Below, piece after piece: positions 46,451 to 53,238 of a stretch of 64,000 nucleotides of DNA (position 1 is the first letter of the stretch; every line of letters starts with the position of its first letter). A program made the translations under genes and the position numbers. A model generated the notes under the pieces. That model was not told the origin of the DNA. It did not search any database and saw only the letters and a list, made by a program, of their open reading frames with translations. This stretch comes from CAVSJJ01 sp963771015 (GTDB taxonomy: Bacteria; Actinomycetota; Actinomycetes; Actinomycetales; Dermatophilaceae). The stretch lies in contig CAVYRN010000013.1 of the NCBI GenBank assembly GCA_963771015.1, positions 1-64,000 of the forward strand. Reading direction: 5' to 3'.

Positions 46451-47301
46451 GACGGCATGCCTCCCGGCGGTTCAGCACCGATGGTGAAGTCCCACGGATC
46501 GGTGCGCACTGTGCTCATGGACGTCCCCACCCTAGGCGAGCCGCCCTCGTCGTCGGCAAGCGCCGCCCGCAGGTCCCGCTCGAGGGAGGCGAGCCAGTAC
46601 GCCTCGGTCGACCAGTGCCCGGCGTCGATGAGGTAGGGGCGGCCGCCCCGGGCCTCCTCCCGGGCCTCGATCGCCGGGTGGTGGCGCAGGTCGGCGGTGA
46701 CGTAGACGTCGGCCCCACTCGCCCGGACCTCGTCGAACAGGTCGTCCCCCGCCCCGCCCATCGCGGCCACCCGGCGGATCGGCGCGTCGGCGGGCCCGGC
46801 GACCCGGATGCCGCCGGCCGCCTTCGGCAGCCTCTCGCGCAGCCGGGTGGCGAAGGCGGCGAGGGTCGTCGGCTCGGCCAGGTCGCCGACCCGGCCGAGC
46901 GGCTGGCCCTCGACCACGGCGAGCGGCTCGGTGCTCGCGAGGCCGCACGCCTCGGCGAGTGCGTCGCTGACCCCGGGCGTGGCGACGTCGGCGTTGGTGT
47001 GGGCCACGTAGAGCGCGATGTCCCCGACGACGAGGTTCGTCACGCTCGCTCCCTTCGCGGTCGTCGTCGCGACGCTGTTGACCCCCCGCAGCAGCAGCGG
47101 GTGATGGGTGATGACGAGGTCGGCCTGGGCCGTCCGCGCCTCCTCGATGACGGCGAGGGTCGGGTCGAGGGCGAGGTGGATGCGGGTGACGGGCTGGTCG
47201 AGGTCGCCGGTGACGAGGCCGACCCGGTCCCAGGACTGAGCGGTCTGCGGCGGATAGATGCGCTCGAGGGCGGCCACGACATCGCGAAGGGTCAGGTCCA
47301 T
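46447..47301 (-). CDS. NIF3-like dinuclear metal hexameric protein
   Basis: A 284-residue member of the NIF3/YbgI family. Metal ligands appear in ITHHPLLLRG near residue 64, VAHTNADV, and LIDAGHWSTEAYW near residue 225. In other bacteria it is linked to GTP cyclohydrolase-like activity or to metal handling, but its role is not settled. The ATG at 47301 lies one base after the tRNA-Val gene on the same strand, so tRNA maturation would leave a nif3 mRNA beginning with CAUG. Confidence 0.9.
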   Translation of the reverse strand: MDLTLRDVVAALERIYPPQTAQSWDRVGLVTGDLDQPVTRIHLALDPTLAVIEEARTAQADLVITHHPLLLRGVNSVATTTAKGASVTNLVVGDIALYVAHTNADVATPGVSDALAEACGLASTEPLAVVEGQPLGRVGDLAEPTTLAAFATRLRERLPKAAGGIRVAGPADAPIRRVAAMGGAGDDLFDEVRASGADVYVTADLRHHPAIEAREEARGGRPYLIDAGHWSTEAYWLASLERDLRAALADDEGGSPRVGTSMSTVRTDPWDFTIGAEPPGGMPS

Positions 47302-47302
47302 G

Positions 47303-47375
47303 TGGGCCCGGCCGGTTTCGAACCGACGACAACCGCGGTGTAAGCGCGGTGCTCTACCAGCTGAGCTACAGGCCC
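47303..47375 (-). tRNA. tRNA-Val (anticodon TAC)
   Basis: The 73-nt minus-strand sequence folds as a standard tRNA. The acceptor strands GGGCCTG and CGGGCCC pair (one G-T pair), the D-arm reads TAGCTCAGCTGGTAGAGC, the anticodon stem CCGCG/CGCGG encloses the loop CTTACAC with anticodon TAC, and the T-arm carries GGTTCGAAACC. The discriminator is A. The CCA end is not encoded; the next bases are C and then the nif3 ATG. Confidence 0.97.
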
Positions 47376-47456
47376 TCGGGAGCGCAGCGGCTTGGCGTGG
47401 CCGGCCCGCTCCCGGCGGTCATTGTGTCAGCAGCGCGGCCGAGCCAGGGCCGGGCG

Positions 47457-47933
47457 TCAGCCGAGCTGGGCCAGGGCGTCGTGATAACCGCCGAAGTCAC
47501 GCGCTGCACCGGGCGGGTTGACGAGGGTCCAGCGGATGGTTCCCTCGGTGTCGACGAGGAAGGTGCCGCGGACCGCGAGGCCGGCCCGGTCGTCGAAGAC
47601 GCCGTACGCCTGGGCCACGGCGCCGTGCGGCCAGAAGTCGGACAGCAGCGGGAAGAAGTAGCCCTCCTTGTCGGCGAAGCCGCGCTGGGCGTACATGGGG
47701 TCGCACGAGATGGCGAGGACCTGGACCTTGTCGGAGACGAAGCCGCCGAGGTTGTCGCGGATCTCGCACAGCTCGCCGGTGCAGATGCCCGAGAAGGCGA
47801 ACGGGAAGAAGACGATGACGACGTTCTTGCGGCCACGGAACGAGCTGAGGGTGACCTCCTGGCCGTTCTGGTCCTTGAGGGTGAAGTCCGGGGCGATCTC
47901 ACCGACGGACACGGGAGGGATGGTGTCGCTCAT
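47457..47933 (-). CDS. ahpE: AhpE-type peroxiredoxin
   Basis: A 158-residue thiol peroxidase of the Bcp/AhpE group. The peroxidatic cysteine is residue 51 in FPFAFSGICTGELCEIRD, and a second cysteine lies five residues on, where AhpE proteins often lack one, so a resolving role is possible. Two-domain positions such as NVVIVFFPFAFSG and GTFLVDTEGTIRW fit. CAGACT (47945-47940) is 6 nt before the ATG. Its neighbour DUF3052 matches the mycobacterial ahpE-Rv2239c order. Confidence 0.93.
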   Translation of the reverse strand: MSDTIPPVSVGEIAPDFTLKDQNGQEVTLSSFRGRKNVVIVFFPFAFSGICTGELCEIRDNLGGFVSDKVQVLAISCDPMYAQRGFADKEGYFFPLLSDFWPHGAVAQAYGVFDDRAGLAVRGTFLVDTEGTIRWTLVNPPGAARDFGGYHDALAQLG

Positions 47934-48004
47934 GGCGGAAGTCTGCCAGTCGGTCCCGGCTGGGTCGCATGGAGGGTCGGCCGCCGCGGGAGCATGGCGT
48001 CGGG

Positions 48005-48454
48005 CTAGCGACGGCCCTTCGGCGACCCGAGCTTGGTCGCCCGCCAGAGGTCGCCGGCGTTGGCGCTGCCGCCCCCGTGCAGCCCCGCGGTCACCGCCGC
48101 CTCGTCGATCTCGCTGGCCTCGACCTCGCCGGGCTGGCCGGGCTTGGGGGTGATGACGACGACGAAGCCTCCGTCGCCGAGCATCCCGACCGTATCGACG
48201 AGCGCGTCGGTGAGGTCGCCGTCGTCGGCGCGCCACCACAGGACGACGGCATCGATCTCGCCGGTGTAGTCCTCGTCCTCCAGCTCGGAACCGCAGGTCT
48301 CCTCGATGAGGAACCGGAAGGCGTCGTCGACGTCCGTGTCGTATCCGAACTCCTGGATGACCTGGCCGGCGGCGAACCCGAGCTTCTCCACTCCCGCGTG
48401 GGCACCACCGGGCCCCCGGTCGGCGCTGGCCTGCGCCTCAGCTGGGGCGTTCAC
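48005..48454 (-). CDS. DUF3052 family protein
   Basis: A 149-residue protein of the actinobacterial DUF3052 family (mycobacterial Rv2239c), with the typical GVEKLGFAAGQVIQEFGYD, DAVVLWWRADDGDLTDALVD and the C-terminal TAGLHGGGSANAGDLWRATK. It has no signal peptide or membrane segment; function unknown. The start is GTG 48454, with GGAGG about 9 nt upstream, and it overlaps the end of the PH-domain gene by 17 bp. It lies 71 bp before ahpE. Confidence 0.88.
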   Translation of the reverse strand: MNAPAEAQASADRGPGGAHAGVEKLGFAAGQVIQEFGYDTDVDDAFRFLIEETCGSELEDEDYTGEIDAVVLWWRADDGDLTDALVDTVGMLGDGGFVVVITPKPGQPGEVEASEIDEAAVTAGLHGGGSANAGDLWRATKLGSPKGRR

Positions 48455-50018
48455 GTACCTGGTCCTCCATCCACGGGTCGCCAGCGGGTTGCGGTCCTGC
48501 GGGTCCTAGTCCACTGGGTTCGGGGCCAGGTTCGCAAGTGGTGACCCGCCGTCGGCGCGCCACCCGCGCCCGGAAGGCCTCCTCGTTGAGCAGTCGCTCC
48601 GCCTCCGCCACGGTGAGGTGGGGCATGGCCGGGTGCACCGGGCCAGGGGTGGACACGAGCGTGACCGAGGCCAGGCCGAGGGCCCGCTCGAGAACGCCCT
48701 GGCTGAGCGTGAGGGACTGGATCCGTGCGTGTGGGATGACGACCGCGGCCCGGTGCAGGCGTCCCCGGCGGGTGATGACGGAGCTCGGCGACACGGCATA
48801 CCCGTTCCGCCGCCAGCTCAGCGGGTCGAGCAGCCGCGAGCGCTCCCCGGCGGCGGTCCAGCCCGGCTCGGCCCCGGACCCCAGGACCGCTGCGTCCAGT
48901 GACTCCGCCGCGACGTGGGCGTCCAGGACCCCGAGCACCGTGGTCACATCGGCGAAGGTGCCGACCGGAAGCACCGTCGTGTCCTCCCGTGACCCCGGCT
49001 CGTCGTGGACCCCGGCGACGTTGACACGGACCCGCCACCACCCGAGCGGGCGCCACCACATCGGTTGCAGCACCTCGACGGCCTGGAGGCGGTGCAGGGG
49101 GACGGTCGTCGTCCGCAGGTCGGTGAGCCCGTGGCGGATGCGAAGGCTGTCGGGGAGCTCGGCGAGGGTGAAGTTGCCGTGCTTGAGCAGCTCGCCGACC
49201 CGGTTGCCGCCGATGCCGATGACCATCGGGAGGAGCCCGGTGAGGACTCCCACGGTGCCCAAGCCCGCGGCGGCCGACCCGAGCAGGACGCCCAGCCCGA
49301 GGATGAGCGTCGAGGTATGCAGCAGGGTGGCGACGAAGAGCCGAGCGTTGGGGACGGCCAGGACGGGCCGTTCGCCGGGGGACCGGTCGTCGGCCACCGC
49401 CAGAGGGCCACCCCAGGCGAGGTCGGCCGGCGGGCCCGGTATGCCGTCCGGCCGCGCGGCCCGGGCCTCTTCGTCACTGCGCCCGGCCAGGGCGAGCAGG
49501 TGGTCTCGAAGCTCGTGGGCCCGAGCCAGGGCGAGGAAGGACAACGTCAGGTGCGACCCGCGACCGCCGGCGGACTGGACGATGACCTGGGCAAGCCCGA
49601 AGACCCGGGCAAGCAGTGGCCGGCTGATCTCCACCGCCTGGACCCGCTCGAAGCGCACCTGACGGTGCTGCCGGAAGAGAACGCCGGTCCGCAGCTCGAC
49701 CTGGTCGGCGCTCACCCGGAACCGGGCGAACCGCCAGCTCAGCCACGAGCCTCCCGCGATGACCGCGACGATCCCCAGCGCGCCGAGCCCGAACCAGATC
49801 GGGTGGGCGAACACCTCCTGGGTCTGCGGGTCGCCGGTGTAGTCGCCGGACACGGTGCCCATCACCGAGTCCACGCCCTGGGTGACGAGCCAGCCGCCGA
49901 GTGCGAGCATGACGAAGCCGCCGCGCAGCAGCGGCGACAGCGGGTGCAGGTGCTGCCAGCCACCGGCCCCCTCCGGTGGCGGGCCGCCGAGCTCCGGACC
50001 GCGGTCCTGCTGGCTCAC
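48438..50018 (-). CDS. PH-domain membrane protein (YdbT-like)
   Basis: A 526-residue membrane protein with repeated bacterial PH (bPH2) units: QVELRTGVLFRQHRQVRFERVQAVEI near residue 105, DSLRIRHGLTDLRTTTVPLHRLQAVEV near 285, and NGYAVSPSSVITRRGRLHRAAVVIPHARIQSL near 420. Hydrophobic pairs of helices lie near 35-90 and 215-260. YdbS/YdbT pairs are involved in resistance to certain antimicrobial peptides in Bacillus; the role here is unknown. The start GTG 50018 overlaps the preceding gene (GTGA). Confidence 0.85.
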   Translation of the reverse strand: MSQQDRGPELGGPPPEGAGGWQHLHPLSPLLRGGFVMLALGGWLVTQGVDSVMGTVSGDYTGDPQTQEVFAHPIWFGLGALGIVAVIAGGSWLSWRFARFRVSADQVELRTGVLFRQHRQVRFERVQAVEISRPLLARVFGLAQVIVQSAGGRGSHLTLSFLALARAHELRDHLLALAGRSDEEARAARPDGIPGPPADLAWGGPLAVADDRSPGERPVLAVPNARLFVATLLHTSTLILGLGVLLGSAAAGLGTVGVLTGLLPMVIGIGGNRVGELLKHGNFTLAELPDSLRIRHGLTDLRTTTVPLHRLQAVEVLQPMWWRPLGWWRVRVNVAGVHDEPGSREDTTVLPVGTFADVTTVLGVLDAHVAAESLDAAVLGSGAEPGWTAAGERSRLLDPLSWRRNGYAVSPSSVITRRGRLHRAAVVIPHARIQSLTLSQGVLERALGLASVTLVSTPGPVHPAMPHLTVAEAERLLNEEAFRARVARRRRVTTCEPGPEPSGLGPAGPQPAGDPWMEDQVRERPS

Positions 50019-50533
50019 AGGCCCGCCCGCTGCGCCTCGCCGCGAGCCGCGAGCCGCGACCGCAGCGCCTCGGCCTCCGGAAGGTCGAGCCCGGGGATGG
50101 TCCCACCGCTCTCCGGCGAGGCGGTGTGGATCTGGACCGAGGCCACCCCGAAGGCACGGGACAGGGGGCCGCTCTGGAGGTCGACGTACTGAAGCCGGCC
50201 GTACGGGATGCTGACGAGCCTGCGGAACATCCGGCCGCGGCGGATGACGAGCTCCTCGTCGAGCTCGACCCAGCTCGTGGCGCTCACCTGGCGGACGATG
50301 ACCCACCATCCCCAGGCTCCGCCGATGGCGAGGACGACAAGACCGAGGAACACCCACCCGCTGAGGAGGACGCCGAGCACGACGGCCGCGAGGGTGGGCA
50401 CCAGCAGCACCGCGGCGAGGATGATGAGCCGGATCGTGGCCAGGGCGGGCGAGACCCGTCGCCACCGAGGTCCGTCTCCGAACAGGGTGATCTGGTCCTC
50501 GGCCGACGTGGGCGGCGGGGCAGCGTCGCTCAT
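50015..50533 (-). CDS. PH-domain membrane protein (YdbS-like)
   Basis: A 172-residue protein with two hydrophobic helices (ATIRLIILAAVLLVPTLAAV and SGWVFLGLVVLAIGGAWGWW, about 31-75) followed by one bPH2 domain (SWVELDEELVIRRGRMFRRL, VSIPYGRLQYVDLQSGPL). It should pair with the following YdbT-like protein in the cytoplasmic membrane. CAGACT (50545-50540) lies 6 nt before the ATG, so the two-gene unit is probably leaderless. Function unknown. Confidence 0.85.
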   Translation of the reverse strand: MSDAAPPPTSAEDQITLFGDGPRWRRVSPALATIRLIILAAVLLVPTLAAVVLGVLLSGWVFLGLVVLAIGGAWGWWVIVRQVSATSWVELDEELVIRRGRMFRRLVSIPYGRLQYVDLQSGPLSRAFGVASVQIHTASPESGGTIPGLDLPEAEALRSRLAARGEAQRAGL

Positions 50534-50582
50534 GACCCCAGTCTGCCCGACCGCCGGGGCCCTTCCTGACCGCAGGACCGGT

Positions 50583-51434
50583 TCAGGCGAGGAAGTCGCC
50601 GACGATCCGGTTGAACTCGTCGGCGTGCTCGATCTGGCTCCAGTGCCCACAGCGGCCGAACACGTGGAGCTGGCTGTCGTCGATGAGGCTCAGCAGTCGG
50701 TAGGCGTTCTCGAGCGGGATGACCCGGTCGTCACGGCCGTGGACCACGAGGGTGCGGTGCCGAAGAGCCCGAATCTGGTCCTCCGGGGTCGCGAGGTCCT
50801 CGACGCCGTCCTGACGGGGGGCCGGGAACATCGCCGAGAACGACTCCTGGAAGCCCGGCCGGATGGAGGCGGCATACCGCAGCCGAGCCAGCTCGTCGGT
50901 CACGAGCGAGCGGTCGTACGCGAAGATGTCGAGCAGGCTCCGCATCGTCTCCAGCGACGGCTCGTATCCCCACACCGCGTCCAGCCCGGCTGTGATGGGG
51001 AAGGACACCCCGACCGAGCCCATGAGGACGAGCCGGTCGACCCGCTCCGGGGCGTGGACCGCCATCGACAGAGCCAGCCCCCCGCCGAAGCTGTTGCCGA
51101 CGATCGAGAACCGCTCCAGTCCGAGTGCGTCGGCGAAGGCGAGCAGATGGGTCCGCCAGCCCGCCATCGTGTAGGGCTGTCCCTCGGGCCGGTCGGTGAA
51201 GCCGAAACCGACGATGTCGGGTGCATAGACGGTGAACCGCTCCGCCAGGGACGGGATGGTCAGCCGCCAGTTCGAGTACGCGGAGACCCCTGGGCCAGAC
51301 CCGTGGACGAGGAGCACGGCGGGCCCGTCACCCGCCCGGAGGTAGTTGGTCCCGACTCCCCCGGCGTCGATGCGCCGGCCGATCTCCGGGTCGTGGTTCG
51401 GGGCGGGCGTGGGGGTGTCCGGGCTCCTGCTCAT
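50583..51434 (-). CDS. alpha/beta hydrolase, meta-cleavage-product hydrolase-like
   Basis: A 283-residue alpha/beta hydrolase. The oxyanion region reads LLVHGSGPGVSAYSNWR, the nucleophile elbow GNSFGGGLAL (Ser near residue 114), the acid VVHGRDDRVIP and the catalytic His in FGRCGHWSQIEH. HGSGPGVSA is typical of hydrolases that cleave 2-hydroxymuconic semialdehyde-type ring-fission products, but no other ring-cleavage genes are near, so the substrate is open. TAGCCT (51446-51441) lies 6 nt before the ATG; the gene diverges from fdhD. Confidence 0.87.
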   Translation of the reverse strand: MSRSPDTPTPAPNHDPEIGRRIDAGGVGTNYLRAGDGPAVLLVHGSGPGVSAYSNWRLTIPSLAERFTVYAPDIVGFGFTDRPEGQPYTMAGWRTHLLAFADALGLERFSIVGNSFGGGLALSMAVHAPERVDRLVLMGSVGVSFPITAGLDAVWGYEPSLETMRSLLDIFAYDRSLVTDELARLRYAASIRPGFQESFSAMFPAPRQDGVEDLATPEDQIRALRHRTLVVHGRDDRVIPLENAYRLLSLIDDSQLHVFGRCGHWSQIEHADEFNRIVGDFLA

Positions 51435-51527
51435 GCGCCCAGGCTAGGGACGGCCGGCGCACGCCGGACAGGGACGTTCCGCACGCCGCAACGCCCGGGT
51501 TCCGGCGCCGCGGCATACGCTGCCGTG

Positions 51528-52358
51528 ATGGGCCGACGAACCGCACGGGTGCCGAGCACTCGCCTGGACGTCGACACCGGCGCGGTCGTTCGCCGCCCGG
51601 ACACCGTGGCGGTCGAGGAGCCGCTCGAGATCCGGGTGGGCGGGGAGTCGCTGACGACCACGATGCGGACGCCTGGGGACGACTTCGACCTCACCCTCGG
51701 CCACCTCGTCACGGAGGGCCTCTTGCACGACGGGTCCGAGGTGCGCGGGCTGATGCACTGCACCGACACCGACGCCGACGGCTCCCCCACCTTCAACGTC
51801 GTCGACGTCACACTGGCCCCCGGCGCCGCCCTGCACGGGCGGCCGCGGGCCCGAGCCGAGTCGATGACGAGCGCGTGCGGGATCTGTGGGACGGCGACCA
51901 TCGACGCCATCCGGACCGCATCCCGGTATGCCGTGGCCGAGGACGCGACACCCCTCGCGGCAGATGTGCTCGCGTCGCTCCCACAGCGGCTGCGCGCCCG
52001 CCAGCCGACCTTCGACCGGACCGGCGGCGTCCACGCCGCGGCGCTGTTCACGCCCGGCGGCGGCCTCCTGGCCGTTCGTGAGGACGTGGGGCGCCACAAC
52101 GCCGTCGACAAGGTCGTCGGCTGGGCCGTCCGCGAGGACCGGCTTCCGCTGAGCGGCACCGTCCTCGTGGTCAGCGCCCGGGCCAGCTTCGAGATCGTCC
52201 AGAAGGCCGTGATGGCCGGGATCCCGGCCGTCGTCGCCGTCTCCGCCCCGTCCTCGCTGGCCGTCGGCCTGGCCACCGAGACGGGCCTGACCCTTGTCGC
52301 GTTCGCCCGCGCACCGCGCCTTGTCGTGTACGCCGGTGAGCACCGGCTCGGTGGCTAG
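51528..52358 (+). CDS. fdhD: formate dehydrogenase accessory sulfurtransferase FdhD
   Basis: Passes sulfur from a cysteine desulfurase to the molybdenum cofactor of formate dehydrogenase. The 276-residue protein has the redox pair in SACGICGTAT (Cys117 and Cys120), EDVGRHNAVDKVVGW and SARASFEIVQKA, all diagnostic. TACGCT (51516-51521) lies 6 nt before the ATG, fixing the start; a longer upstream frame is rejected. No formate dehydrogenase is in this window, so its client must be elsewhere in the genome. Confidence 0.95.
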   Translation: MGRRTARVPSTRLDVDTGAVVRRPDTVAVEEPLEIRVGGESLTTTMRTPGDDFDLTLGHLVTEGLLHDGSEVRGLMHCTDTDADGSPTFNVVDVTLAPGAALHGRPRARAESMTSACGICGTATIDAIRTASRYAVAEDATPLAADVLASLPQRLRARQPTFDRTGGVHAAALFTPGGGLLAVREDVGRHNAVDKVVGWAVREDRLPLSGTVLVVSARASFEIVQKAVMAGIPAVVAVSAPSSLAVGLATETGLTLVAFARAPRLVVYAGEHRLGG

Positions 52359-52463
52359 TCACCGAGACCGCTTTCCGGGGCAGGATGGCCAGCCCTCGTC
52401 CGGACGGGTGATATTCCACCGAATCCGGGGCGCGCGCCGCCATCTCTTCCTAACATGACGCCC

Positions 52464-53084
52464 ATGAAGACTGGGGTCCGCTCGGTGGGCTTCGCCGCCG
52501 CAACGGTCGGCGCGGTCCTGATGTGGCTGTATGCCACATCGGCCTGGTGGACGGCCCACCTGCCCACCCAGCAGGCGCTGCCGTCCCCCGTCGCCATCGT
52601 CATCGACATGCCGCACGCCCATCTCGCGCGGACCATGGCCGCGGCGATCGCCGTGGCCCTGACAACCGTCGTCGGCTTCCGCATGCTTCAGACGACCGGG
52701 GCGTTCCTCGCCGTATGGGTGTCCCTCTTCGCCTTCCTCGCCCTCTACTTCGCCGGCCCGAACCGGTCGGCCGACCTCATCTACGAGGCCCACCGTTCGG
52801 ACTTCACGACGCTTGCCACGATGGCCAAGGACGGGCAGCTGACGGACCGGACGGCGTACGGCAACACCCTCTCGCTCCGGCTGCGCTACCTCTCCACCAC
52901 CGGTCGGGTGAACTGGGTCGGCGGGTCGCTCTTCGTGCCGCGCCGCGTCGTCTTCCCCGACAACTCGGCCGGGTTCTGGTATGTGCCCAAGGGCTCGCCG
53001 GTCGGCAAGGACATGTTCGGTACCCAGTGCTCCTCCCCGGTCCACCTCGACACCCAGTGGTGGGCCTGCGGGCTCCCGACCTAG
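52464..53084 (+). CDS. hypothetical membrane protein
   Basis: A 206-residue protein I do not recognise. Three hydrophobic stretches lie in the N-terminal half (about 6-25, 55-73 and 78-98, with GAFLAVWVSLFAFLALYFAG), followed by a soluble C-terminal half of about 105 residues with VNWVGGSLFVPRRVVFPDNS. Two cysteines near the end, CSSPVHL and WWACGLP, could form a disulfide outside the cell. I prefer ATG 52464 because TAACAT (52451-52456) lies 7 nt upstream; an ATG at 52455 overlaps that box. Confidence 0.65.
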   Translation: MKTGVRSVGFAAATVGAVLMWLYATSAWWTAHLPTQQALPSPVAIVIDMPHAHLARTMAAAIAVALTTVVGFRMLQTTGAFLAVWVSLFAFLALYFAGPNRSADLIYEAHRSDFTTLATMAKDGQLTDRTAYGNTLSLRLRYLSTTGRVNWVGGSLFVPRRVVFPDNSAGFWYVPKGSPVGKDMFGTQCSSPVHLDTQWWACGLPT

Positions 53085-53117
53085 CCCGCCCGGTCGCTCC
53101 CCGCGCCCACCGATCCC

Positions 53118-53135
53118 GGCTACCGGACGGTAGCC
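53118..53135. promoter_or_regulatory. palindrome upstream of aceE
   Basis: GGCTACC and GGTAGCC form a perfect 7-bp inverted repeat around GGAC, about 105 bp before the aceE start. It could be an operator for the pyruvate dehydrogenase gene or a short terminator for the membrane protein gene ending at 53084. Neither can be decided from sequence. Confidence 0.35.
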
Positions 53136-53238
53136 GTCCGACCCTTCGACGGAATTGTCGGTTGCCAGGCCTCGGGGGGAGGATGGGACGACGCGCCGCC
53201 CCCTGGTCGCGCCCGATCTCCCGACGAGAGGACCGCTC

